Source of the DNA: Flavobacterium sp. J372
GTDB taxonomy: Bacteria > Bacteroidota > Bacteroidia > Flavobacteriales > Flavobacteriaceae
Assembly: GCF_024699965.1 (NCBI RefSeq)
Contig: NZ_JAJOMZ010000004.1
Span: 1,734,001-1,798,000 of the forward strand
Length of the DNA: 64,000 nt
Direction: 5' to 3'
Shown piece after piece: positions 56,857 to 64,000 of this stretch. The translations under genes were made by a program, and so were the position numbers. The notes under the pieces were generated by a model that worked only from the letters and a program-made list of their open reading frames with translations, ran no database searches and was not told where the DNA came from. The first letter of the stretch is position 1; every line of letters begins with the position of its first letter.

Positions 56857-57261
56857 ATGAAATCATTAATCAAAATTTTCGGAATCGCACTTTTAGGTGC
56901 AGCAACATTTACGTCATGTTTAGGTGATGATGTAACTTCAGAGTCGTGCAACTATTCCATTCAAAATCCCGTGATCGAAGTAACAGGGCCTGAGACCGCT
57001 ACAGTTGGGCAGCAGGTTACGTTTAATATAAAGTTCAATTCAGGTAACGGGTGTTATACCAGTTCAGAGTTTTCTGAAACCGGTACAAACCCAAAAACAA
57101 TAACTGTTAATTCAACATATATTGGCTGTGTATGTACGGAAGCGACACAGGTGATAACCAAAGAATACAAATTTACACCTACTGCTTCAGGTGAGTATCA
57201 GTTCAAGTTCCTGAGTAATAATAACACCTTCATAACTAAGACTATTACAGTAACGCAATAG
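56857..57261 (+). CDS. Hypothetical lipoprotein with Ig/PKD-like fold
   Basis: The 134-residue protein has a lipoprotein signal (IALLGAATFTSCLGDD, lipobox TSC). The mature part is beta-rich with 'VIEVTGPETATVGQQVTF' and 'FTPTASGEYQFKFLS', as in single immunoglobulin-like domains. It contains four further Cys, perhaps two disulfides. The ATG at 56857 fits the signal peptide. No specific family recognised. Confidence 0.65.
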   Translation: MKSLIKIFGIALLGAATFTSCLGDDVTSESCNYSIQNPVIEVTGPETATVGQQVTFNIKFNSGNGCYTSSEFSETGTNPKTITVNSTYIGCVCTEATQVITKEYKFTPTASGEYQFKFLSNNNTFITKTITVTQ

Positions 57262-57287
57262 ATTGTTTTGGATTTTAAATTTGGTAA

Positions 57288-57317
57288 TGGCCTTTCAATT
57301 TTGAAAGGCTTTTATTT
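57288..57317 (+). terminator. Rho-independent terminator after the lipoprotein gene
   Basis: Stem GCCTTTC/GAAAGGC around AATTTT, with a T-rich tail. Confidence 0.75.
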
Positions 57318-57392
57318 TGGCTGGAATAAGACATATTTCTTATTGCTGATTGTAACAATGCTGTTTTTACGCTACATATAGTTTCAGCCAAA

Positions 57393-57905
57393 ATGATTAA
57401 CTTTATGAAAACAGCAGTTACCGTATTTATGATTTTACTTACGAGCATTATCTATAGCCAAACTAAGCCAACAACAATCTATCTTATCCGCCACGCAGAA
57501 AAGGCTGATGCAACCGCAAATACAGAATTGAGTAATGCCGGAAAGCTTCGCGCCGAAAACTGGGCAAAACACTATGAAGGTAAAAAGATTGCAGCAGTTT
57601 ATTCAACAGATTATAACCGTACTTTACAGACCGCTGCATCTTTAGCTAAACAAGCCGGAGTAGAAGTGCAAAAATACAGCCATCGCGAATTTGACCTGAA
57701 GAAGCTGGCAGAACAGCATCCAGGCCAAATAATTGTTGTAGTGGGCCACAGTAACACAATTCCGGGTTATGTAAATGCGGCAATTGGTGCAAAAACCTAT
57801 GAGGATATTGCCGAAACAGAATTTGGGACAATCTTTGAAGTGATTTTTGAAAATAATACTGCAAAAGCAAAAAAAACCATAGTACCTTTTCAGGTTACCG
57901 AGTAG
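57393..57905 (+). CDS. Exported histidine-phosphatase (phosphoglycerate-mutase-like) protein
   Basis: The 170-residue protein has a signal peptide (VFMILLTSIIYSQ), then the phospho-His motif 'TIYLIRHAEKADATANTEL', a conserved Arg in 'AAVYSTDYNRTLQTAASLA' and the second His in 'IIVVVGHSNTIPGYVNAA'. It should be a periplasmic phosphatase of the branch-1 histidine phosphatases. Substrate unknown. The start might be at MKTAV (57405). Confidence 0.87.
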   Translation: MINFMKTAVTVFMILLTSIIYSQTKPTTIYLIRHAEKADATANTELSNAGKLRAENWAKHYEGKKIAAVYSTDYNRTLQTAASLAKQAGVEVQKYSHREFDLKKLAEQHPGQIIVVVGHSNTIPGYVNAAIGAKTYEDIAETEFGTIFEVIFENNTAKAKKTIVPFQVTE

Positions 57906-57975
57906 TGCGGTCTTCTGCAAATAACAAAATCAACACATTAACAAATAAACAAAAAGCTGTACCTTCGCATTCCTT

Positions 57976-58431
57976 ATGCAAAAAACGGTTAACATACTAA
58001 ACAGAAAAGCGAAATTCGAATATGAGATTATCGACAGGTATACCGCAGGCATTGTTTTGGCCGGGAGTGAGATAAAATCTATCCGCCTGGGCAAAGCATC
58101 TATCGCCGAAAGCTTTTGCGAGTTCCAGAATGGTGAGCTTTTCGTTATTAATTCTAACATTGAAGAATATGCTTTTAGCAGAAGTTTCAGTCACTTCCCT
58201 AAAAGTGAACGCAAATTGCTTTTGAACAAAAAAGAACTGAAAGCGCTCGAGAAAAACGTACAGGCAAAAGGACTTTCAATTATTCCGTTACGACTTTTTA
58301 CTAATGAAAAAGGCATTGCCAAGCTTGACATTGCCCTGTGCCGCGGTAAGAAAAACTACGATAAGCGTGAAACCATGAAAGAGCGCGACACAAAACGCGA
58401 CCTCGACAGGATCAAGAAAGAGTTTAAGTAG
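57976..58431 (+). CDS. smpB: SsrA-binding protein SmpB
   Basis: The 151-residue protein binds tmRNA and is needed for rescue of stalled ribosomes. Motifs: 'ILNRKAKFEYEIIDRYTAG', 'VLAGSEIKSIRLGKASIAE', 'FVINSNIEEYAFS', and the C-terminal basic tail 'KRETMKERDTKRDLDRIKK'. Length is normal. The tmRNA gene itself is not in the flanking intergenic DNA. A structured repeat-like region follows. Confidence 0.95.
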   Translation: MQKTVNILNRKAKFEYEIIDRYTAGIVLAGSEIKSIRLGKASIAESFCEFQNGELFVINSNIEEYAFSRSFSHFPKSERKLLLNKKELKALEKNVQAKGLSIIPLRLFTNEKGIAKLDIALCRGKKNYDKRETMKERDTKRDLDRIKKEFK

Positions 58432-58479
58432 TTTATGGACAAGCAACACTGATTTAACCTATTAAACTAATTATCACAA

Positions 58480-58692
58480 TTTTCCGACTGAGTGAAGCTT
58501 AAGCCGCCCTACCGAATTTTACGTAAAAATCAAGGAAAGGCCTTGCGTTGGGAGGAGGAAAGCGATCCGCGGAGTGAGCGGCGCAGCAAGCGAACGGCTC
58601 GGGTCGCGACGGAAAAGAGCCTGACGTAGATTTTAAGTGAAATCCGGTCAGGCTTGAATTTTTGTTTCTTTTGTTTCAAGACAAAAGAAAAT
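58480..58692. repeat. Structured G+C-rich intergenic element between convergent smpB and fahA
   Basis: Three inverted repeats stand out: TTTTACGTAAAA at 58517-58528, AGCCTGAC/GTCAGGCT at about 58618-58625 and 58647-58654, and TTTCTTTTG/CAAAAGAAA around TTTCAAGA at 58665-58690. A G+C-rich core (58545-58615) with GCG and GGC words lies between them. No ORF is evident. It could be a dispersed repeat or a structured RNA. Confidence 0.5.
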
Positions 58693-58696
58693 AACC

Positions 58697-59976
58697 TTAT
58701 TTCTTATACGGCGGTAAAAGTTTACTGCTCACTTCGCCAAAACCGATACGCACTTCATCGTTCTGGCAGTAACCTCGCATTATCACCGTATCGCCGTCAT
58801 TTATGAACTTGCGCTCAGTTCCATCGTTAAGTTTCAGAGGATTTTTGCCACCCCATGTAAGCTCAAGCATAGAGCCAAAGCTGTCAGGTGTCGGTCCGCT
58901 TATAGTTCCGCTACCCATAAGGTCACCACTGTTTACACGGCATCCATTAACGGTATGGTGCGCCAGCTGTTGTGCCATGCTCCAGTACATATATTTAAAG
59001 TTACTGTTTGATATAACTGTTTCATCGCCATCTTCGGGGCAAAGCGCCACTTGCAAATTGATGTCAAACGCATGCTCGCCAGTTTGCTGAAGGTATTCCA
59101 GCGGTGTAGGATCTTGTGCAGGTCGGCTGTACGGAATGGCTCTAGCGCATCAAGTGTTACAATCCATGGTGACATTGATGATGCAAAGTTCTTCGCGAGG
59201 AATGGCCCAAGCGGCACATATTCCCATTTCTGTATATCGCGGGCACTCCAGTCATTAAACAGCACCATCCCGAAGATATGCTCTTCAGCCTCTTCAACCG
59301 GGATAGACTCGCCCATAACATTAGCATCAGTAGTGATGAATGCCATCTCAAGCTCAAAGTCTACGAGGCGCGATGGCCCGAAAACAGGCTGAGTCTCGCC
59401 ATTTGGCAGTGTTTGCCCCATTGGCCTGTGTACCGGTATGCCTGACGGTACTATAGTTGAAGATCTACCATGGTAACCTACAGGCAGGTGCAACCAGTTG
59501 GGCAGCAGCGCATTGTCAGGGTCGCGGAACATCATGCCAACATTGGTAGCATGCTCGCGGCTGCTGTAAAAATCGGTATAGTCGCCAATAAGTACCGGCA
59601 GCTGCATCTCTACATCGTCAATGTTAAAGATTACAACATCCTTGTGTTCGCTGTTGTCACGCAGTTCGCCGTTATTCTCGTCAAATAATTCTGCAATACG
59701 GTTACGAACCAGTCGCCATGTCTTACGCCCGTCAGATATAAAATCATTAAGCGTATCCTGCATGAACATATCATCGGTAAGCTCAATGCCTTCAAAATAA
59801 TTCAGTTGCTGCAGCGCGCCAAGGTCTATGGCATAATCGCCTATACGTGTACCTATTGTTACAACGTCATCTTTTGTAATGAACACGCCAAAAGGTATGT
59901 TTTGTATAGGGAAATCACTGTTGGCAGGCACGCTGAGCCATGATTTTCTTGAAGGGTCGTTTGCTGTAAGTGGCAT
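58697..59976 (-). CDS. fahA: Fumarylacetoacetase (frameshifted near 59122-59126)
   Basis: The enzyme splits fumarylacetoacetate in the last step of tyrosine and phenylalanine breakdown. The N-terminal domain (FGVFITKDDVVTIGTRIGDY) is followed by the catalytic fold with 'DYTDFYSSREHATNVGMMF', 'LPVGYHGRSSTIVPSG', 'RLVDFELEMAFITTDANV', 'WSARDIQKWEYVPLGPF' and, in the other frame, 'VNSGDLMGSGTISGPTPDS'. The frame shifts after 'LDALEPFRTA' (one base missing near 59122-59126, likely a C in TCCGG); repair gives 426 residues. Probably a sequencing error. Confidence 0.9.
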
Positions 59977-60053
59977 ATTATGTGGTGTATGTTTTGTTGA
60001 ATTTATGGGTTGTCAAATATACTTTTACCCGTCGTTTTACCAAACGTTTTTCG

Positions 60054-60061
60054 TACTTTTG
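60054..60061 (+). promoter_or_regulatory. -7 promoter element of glyA
   Basis: TACTTTTG matches TAnnTTTG, 26 bases before the ATG at 60088. No clear -33 element. Confidence 0.45.
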
Positions 60062-60087
60062 ACAGCAAATTAACGAAAAAATATACA

Positions 60088-61362
60088 ATGCAGCGCGATA
60101 CACAAATATTCGACCTTATACTTGAAGAGCAGGAGAGGCAGATACAGGGCCTTGAGCTGATTGCATCAGAAAACTTTGTAAGCGACCAGGTGATGGAAGC
60201 CGCAGGAAGCGTACTTACTAATAAATATGCCGAAGGCTACCCGGGCAAACGCTATTATGGCGGCTGCGAAGTGGTAGATGTAATTGAGCAGATAGCCATA
60301 GACAGGGCTAAAGAACTTTTTGGCGCAGCCTATGTAAACGTGCAGCCGCATTCGGGTTCACAGGCAAACAGCAGCGTATACCATGCCTGCCTTAAGCCTG
60401 GTGATAAGATACTAGGCTTTGACCTTTCACATGGCGGGCATCTTACGCATGGCTCACCGGTAAATTTTTCAGGCAGGCTGTATAATCCTGTTTTTTATGG
60501 AGTAGAGAAGGAGACAGGGCTTTTAAATTATGATAAGATACAGGAAGTAGCTGAGCGTGAAAAGCCGCAGATGATTATTGCAGGTGCTTCAGCCTATTCG
60601 CGTGATATGGATTTTAAACGTTTCCGCGAAATTGCCGACAGCGTTGGCGCATTGCTTCTTGCTGATATATCACACCCTGCCGGGCTTATCGCAAAAGGCC
60701 TCATGAACGACCCTATACCACATTGCCATATTGTTACAACCACTACCCATAAAACCCTTCGTGGGCCACGTGGTGGTATGATCATGATGGGTAAAGACTT
60801 TGAAAACCCATGGGGACACAAAACGCCTAAGGGTGAAATAAAGATGATGTCGGCTTTGCTTGATGGCGCTGTATTCCCGGGGAACCAGGGCGGGCCGCTT
60901 GAGCATATCATTGCTGCAAAAGCTGTGGCATTTGGAGAAGCGCTGAAAGATGAATTCTTCCGCTATGCTATGCAGGTGCAAAAGAATGCCAAAGCCATGG
61001 CAGAAGCGTTTGTAAAGCGGGGTTATGATATTATCTCCGGCGGAACAGATAACCACATGATGCTTATTGACCTGCGTAATAAAGGAATATCAGGTAAAGA
61101 AGCTGAAAATGCATTGGTAAAAGCTGAAATTACGGTAAACAAAAACATGGTGCCGTTTGATGATAAATCACCATTTGTAACATCAGGCATACGTGTGGGT
61201 ACAGCCGCAATCACTACCCGCGGACTTGTTGAGGCTGATATGGAAACTATCGTCGCCTTAATTGACCGTGTGATTAATGATCATACAAATGAAGACCTTC
61301 TTGAAGAAATAGCTGATGAAGTAAACGACATGATGGGCGAAAGGCCGATATTTGTTTTCTAA
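60088..61362 (+). CDS. glyA: Serine hydroxymethyltransferase GlyA
   Basis: The 424-residue PLP enzyme interconverts serine and glycine and feeds one-carbon metabolism. Motifs: '[18 protein letters not shown]', '[17 protein letters not shown]', '[18 protein letters not shown]', the PLP-Lys in '[17 protein letters not shown]' and '[18 protein letters not shown]'. The ATG at 60088 is preferred because the upstream in-frame codons overlap the promoter region and do not fit the family. A terminator follows. Confidence 0.97.
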   Translation: MQRDTQIFDLILEEQERQIQGLELIASENFVSDQVMEAAGSVLTNKYAEGYPGKRYYGGCEVVDVIEQIAIDRAKELFGAAYVNVQPHSGSQANSSVYHACLKPGDKILGFDLSHGGHLTHGSPVNFSGRLYNPVFYGVEKETGLLNYDKIQEVAEREKPQMIIAGASAYSRDMDFKRFREIADSVGALLLADISHPAGLIAKGLMNDPIPHCHIVTTTTHKTLRGPRGGMIMMGKDFENPWGHKTPKGEIKMMSALLDGAVFPGNQGGPLEHIIAAKAVAFGEALKDEFFRYAMQVQKNAKAMAEAFVKRGYDIISGGTDNHMMLIDLRNKGISGKEAENALVKAEITVNKNMVPFDDKSPFVTSGIRVGTAAITTRGLVEADMETIVALIDRVINDHTNEDLLEEIADEVNDMMGERPIFVF

Positions 61363-61381
61363 AAATTTTATATCAATTTTA

Positions 61382-61408
61382 AAATCCCTCCGTCAGGAGG
61401 GATTTTTT
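61382..61408 (+). terminator. Rho-independent terminator after glyA
   Basis: Stem AATCCCTCC/GGAGGGATT around GTCA, followed by T run. Confidence 0.88.
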
Positions 61409-61568
61409 GTTTTTCTTAAGTTAATTTAAACAGATGTAAAATTCTTGTTATTTTGGCGTTAAGCATTTCATAAGCCATAATTTGCATGCCTAACAGTTTT
61501 GTAATTTTATAATATAAATCTGTAAAAATTATATGAAAGAAAAATTACATACTTTACACACCTTTCTT

Positions 61569-61937
61569 ATGAAAACTTACTTTATTGTTCTGAGGTTGCC
61601 AGGCGACGAAGAACTAAAATTCAGTGAAGGCCATATGCGTCCTGTAAATTTTTGGGAGAAAGCCAGAATAGATGTTAATGCAGGCAAAAGCGAGATTGTT
61701 TCTATCCGTCATGATACAGGGATATCCGAAGAATTAAGGGCACATCTTGCCGGGCTAAGCGGATTTACAACATATATCATATTTAATGCATGCTTAACGG
61801 AAGCTCAGGTTCAGGATGAATCTATCCTGATGTCACTTGCCAAACAAGTAATTGATAAGGCCGAGAACGAGATTATGGTTGATTTTGATGAGCATTTTCA
61901 ACTTGTGTCTGTTAACCAGGAAGATAAAGCAGCATAA
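61569..61937 (+). CDS. Hypothetical protein (unrecognised)
   Basis: The 122-residue soluble protein begins MKTYFIVLRLPGDEELKFSEG. It has an alternating beta/alpha pattern with 'INVGKSEIVSIRHDTGIS'-like sequence around residue 42 and an acidic C-terminus (ENEIMVDFDEHFQLV). I do not recognise the family. The start at 61569 is chosen over 61533, since the twelve extra residues (MKEKLHTLHTFL) do not look conserved. It converges with the 2H phosphoesterase gene, whose stop is adjacent. Confidence 0.55.
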   Translation: MKTYFIVLRLPGDEELKFSEGHMRPVNFWEKARIDVNAGKSEIVSIRHDTGISEELRAHLAGLSGFTTYIIFNACLTEAQVQDESILMSLAKQVIDKAENEIMVDFDEHFQLVSVNQEDKAA

Positions 61938-62483
61938 TTATTCCAGTTTAATCTTAAATGACTCTTTAAATCCAAGATGTTTTTCACTCATTAATTTGCG
62001 CAAGACATTTATTTCATTGCATTTCCATTGGGCTGAGTAAGTCATATTTTCAAGGTAAGGCTTAAGCTTTTCAAAGGTTTCATATGAAATTTTTTTTGCA
62101 AGGCTTATGTGTGGCGATTTGTTTTTGCTTTTCAAAACTTCCATAAGTTGAAGTATAGGCTCGGGATTTTCTATCTCTAATATAACGGTTACGCTATGCC
62201 CATGGTCATAGTAATTCCATTTGCCGGTTTTAATCCAAAACGAATGCCGGCCACTGGCAAGATCTTGCGTTGTATCTTTTAAATTCTTGTCATCAGTAAG
62301 TTTGTCAAACAGCGTTATATGCGCAATAGACTGTACGTTTCGCTCGCCAATGTCAGCAATGGCATTAAGTTCTTTCTTTATTTTTGCAATGGCATCTTTT
62401 ACCTCCGGCGGAGGAGACAACACAATCAGGTAAGCATATAGCGGCCCAAAAAGTGATGTCTGGTTATAAATACGCCTGGCCAT
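61938..62483 (-). CDS. 2'-5' RNA ligase / 2H phosphoesterase family protein
   Basis: The 181-residue protein has the two H-x-T/S motifs of the 2H family: 'VQSIAHITLFDKLTDD' (about residue 60) and 'NKSPHISLAKKISYETFEK' (about residue 130). Members cleave or ligate 2',5'- or cyclic phosphodiesters in RNA or nucleotides. The start overlaps the end of msrA by 20 bases, so it is in an operon with it. The substrate is unknown. Confidence 0.85.
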   Translation of the reverse strand: MARRIYNQTSLFGPLYAYLIVLSPPPEVKDAIAKIKKELNAIADIGERNVQSIAHITLFDKLTDDKNLKDTTQDLASGRHSFWIKTGKWNYYDHGHSVTVILEIENPEPILQLMEVLKSKNKSPHISLAKKISYETFEKLKPYLENMTYSAQWKCNEINVLRKLMSEKHLGFKESFKIKLE

Positions 62484-62991
62484 TGCCCTGAAGGTGTTTC
62501 AGTTTCTCCATATCGGCAACATCACCAAAACGTTCCAGTATCACCTTTAGCTTAGGGTCTATATATGTCTTGCAGAAGGGGCGGTTCACATCAGTGTAAT
62601 AGTAATCTTTTTGCTCATCAATATTCTCCCTGAAACCCCAATAGGGCAGTACCTGCGTAACAATAGGCATTTCAAACTCTGCCTGCAATACAAATAGTGC
62701 TGCTTTTATTTCGTGTATATCATTCTCATCAAAATAGTAAACAGCTGACCGGTACTTGCTGCGCATACTGTGCTGTGTAGTTGAGCTATGCGTATAAACA
62801 TGTACTGCTATAAGGGTTTCAGTTGGTATAACAGATGGATCATATTCCACAATTACAGCTTCAGAATAAGCATCGTTGTCGCCTGTTGATGCTATCCAGC
62901 CCTGTTGTACAGATAACACGCCCTTGAGCGATGAAAACACCGCCTCAGTACACCAGTGGCATCCGCCGCCAAAGCCTATTTTTCTTACCAT
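62464..62991 (-). CDS. msrA: Peptide-methionine (S)-S-oxide reductase MsrA
   Basis: The 175-residue enzyme reduces methionine-S-sulfoxide. The catalytic motif is 'KIGFGGGCHWCTEAVFSSL' (Cys near residue 10), followed by 'VEYDPSVIPTETLIAVHVY' and 'HSSTTQHSMRSKYRSAVYY'. No signal peptide, so cytoplasmic. The usual GCFWC appears as GCHWC, a known variant. It is followed by the 2H phosphoesterase gene with an overlap of 20 bases. Confidence 0.94.
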   Translation of the reverse strand: MVRKIGFGGGCHWCTEAVFSSLKGVLSVQQGWIASTGDNDAYSEAVIVEYDPSVIPTETLIAVHVYTHSSTTQHSMRSKYRSAVYYFDENDIHEIKAALFVLQAEFEMPIVTQVLPYWGFRENIDEQKDYYYTDVNRPFCKTYIDPKLKVILERFGDVADMEKLKHLQGNGQAYL

Positions 62992-63091
62992 AGAGATAAA
63001 ATTAATAAATTGTGTATAAATCCAAAATCAGGTTTAACATTTTTATAATCAAGAAAATTTAAGAATATTAACTTATGATGTATTATTTTCA

Positions 63092-63099
63092 TATATTTG
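63092..63099 (+). promoter_or_regulatory. -7 promoter element of the second exonuclease-GIY-YIG gene
   Basis: TATATTTG matches TAnnTTTG exactly, 18 bases before the ATG at 63118. No -33 TTTG at correct spacing. Confidence 0.4.
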
Positions 63100-63117
63100 A
63101 CGCGTAGCTGTTTCAAA

Positions 63118-64000
63118 ATGAAAAGGAGAGAATATGCCATAGTTGATATTGAGACTACCGGGGGTAATGCCGGTGGCAGCCGCATTACCGAAATTGCCGT
63201 GATTATACATGATGGCTTGGCAGTTATTGACAGGTGGGAAACGCTTGTCAACCCTCAAAAAAATATACCACTGCCTATTTTTGCCTTGACAGGAATCAAT
63301 AACGAAATCGTCAGTGATGCACCAATATTTGATGACATAGCCGAAAAGTTATTTGATATGCTTGACGGTCGCATATTTGTGGCACATAACGTAAACTTTG
63401 ATTATTCTTTCATACGCCACCAGTTACATGAGTCAGGATTTAAATGGACTGCAAGAAAGCTGTGTACAGTGCGTGCCACGAGAAAGATAAGGCCGGGACT
63501 TTATTCTTACAGCCTTGGTAACCTGTGCCGCTCACTTGACATACCGCTTAATAACAGGCACAGGGCAGGAGGTGATGCCGATGCTACTGCCATATTATTT
63601 TCGCGCCTGCTGCAGTGGGATATAGATGGGGAAATAGAAAAGATGATCAAAAAAGCATCGTATGACCAACGCCTGCCACCCAACCTGCCGCCTGATGATT
63701 TTGAGCAGCTGCCTGAAAAGCCCGGAGTATATTATTTTTATAACCAGGCTAAAAAGGTAGTATATGTTGGCAAAGCGGTTAACCTGAAAAAGCGTGTGGC
63801 ATCTCATTTTAGCGGGAATAACATAAGTCCCCAGCGGCAGCATTTCTTGCGTGATATCCACAGCATTACTTTTGAAGTTTGTGCCAATGAGCTTATGGCG
63901 CTGCTGCTTGAATGTACCGAAATCAAAAAACTGTGGCCTGCCTACAATAAAGCTTTAAAAAGGTTTGAACCTAAGTTTGGATTGTATGAATATGAGGCCC
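63118..64000 (+). CDS. DnaQ-like exonuclease fused to GIY-YIG domain, second copy (truncated by window edge)
   Basis: The frame starts at the ATG at 63118 (MKRREYAIVDIETTGGNAGG) and is open to the window end, 294 codons. DEDDh exonuclease residues are visible in 'AIVDIETTGG', 'VAHNVNFDYSFIRHQL' and 'NNRHRAGGDADATAILF'; the GIY-YIG domain follows at about residue 203 ('GVYYFYNQAKKVVYVGKAV', 'LKKRVASHFSG'). This is the same architecture as the gene at 43117-44481, so they are paralogues with diverged sequence. The C-terminus is outside the window. Confidence 0.88.
   Translation, partial: MKRREYAIVDIETTGGNAGGSRITEIAVIIHDGLAVIDRWETLVNPQKNIPLPIFALTGINNEIVSDAPIFDDIAEKLFDMLDGRIFVAHNVNFDYSFIRHQLHESGFKWTARKLCTVRATRKIRPGLYSYSLGNLCRSLDIPLNNRHRAGGDADATAILFSRLLQWDIDGEIEKMIKKASYDQRLPPNLPPDDFEQLPEKPGVYYFYNQAKKVVYVGKAVNLKKRVASHFSGNNISPQRQHFLRDIHSITFEVCANELMALLLECTEIKKLWPAYNKALKRFEPKFGLYEYEA

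Noticed and set aside
58432..58696. tmRNA (ssrA) next to smpB
   Set aside because: The terminal sequence expected for tmRNA (tRNA-like acceptor arm and TTCGA loop with CCA) was not found. No tag-coding frame is visible.
58697..59056. Independent 119-aa protein
   Set aside because: It is the C-terminal part of fumarylacetoacetase separated by a frameshift.

Overview
The window comes from a member of the Bacteroidota, almost certainly a Flavobacteriaceae (Flavobacterium or a close relative). The evidence is promoters of the form TTTG/TTG-N18..21-TAnnTTTG, a near absence of Shine-Dalgarno sequences, signal peptides ending in AQ, a TonB-dependent receptor with a carboxypeptidase-like N-terminal domain, a type IX secretion (T9SS) sorting domain, the bacillithiol-linked protein YtxJ, and lineage-typical conserved proteins (DUF4835, DUF6495 and DUF6913 types). 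Most of the region is ordinary chromosomal housekeeping, with no phage, IS element, CRISPR array, rRNA or tRNA that I could see.

Layout. 1-8.4 kb: a truncated outer-membrane gene, a nucleoid-associated protein, a four-helix-bundle gene set between AGC-rich repeats, a pRiA4b-ORF3-like protein, an HPP membrane protein translationally coupled to a ClC protein, a beta-barrel protein and a TonB-dependent receptor. 8.4-10.1 kb: the one clearly accessory segment, with repeats followed by an AT-rich two-gene cassette (DUF6978-like plus DUF1828/DUF1829). 10.2-19.4 kb: nadC, a BrkB-type protein, priA, a LytTR response regulator, and the ribosomal operon rpsF-rpsR-rplI. 19.5-31 kb: ligA, a split 5'-nucleotidase pair, then two co-directional runs, DUF6913-dapA and bamD-rpoZ-coaBC-DUF4835-recN-fabI. 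31.3-36.6 kb: one very large T9SS-secreted protein with tandem modules. 36.6-40.6 kb: a glycosyltransferase, coaE and a histidine kinase/OmpR-type regulator pair. 40.6-49.7 kb, minus strand: exonuclease-GIY-YIG, ion channel, miaA and acyl-ACP thioesterase as a tightly coupled operon, then a YggS-type protein, DUF1015, a 3-hydroxyacyl-CoA dehydrogenase, a carboxypeptidase-regulatory protein and a Gfo/Idh/MocA oxidoreductase. 49.8-64 kb: pcm, ytxJ, clpB, small membrane and lipoprotein genes, smpB, fahA, glyA, a 2H phosphoesterase, msrA and a second exonuclease-GIY-YIG gene running off the end.

A strong technical theme is that eight genes (TonB receptor, priA, LytTR regulator, T9SS protein, glycosyltransferase, DUF1015, carboxypeptidase-regulatory protein, fahA) carry nine single-base indels. 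Eight lie in short homopolymers, and correcting each restores a full-length, family-typical reading frame. Several of these genes are usually essential or highly conserved, so uncorrected sequencing errors are the simplest explanation. I annotate them as full-span genes and give the indel position.

The most interesting biological leads are: (1) the DUF6978-like/DUF1828-DUF1829 cassette, a possible uncharacterised two-gene accessory system; (2) an unusually strong Shine-Dalgarno sequence in front of rplI, in the operon encoding bS6 and bS18, two of the proteins that hide the anti-SD in this phylum; (3) an HPP-ClC gene pair whose ClC lacks the gating glutamate; and (4) several structured intergenic repeat elements. 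All function calls rest on reading motifs by eye, with no database search.
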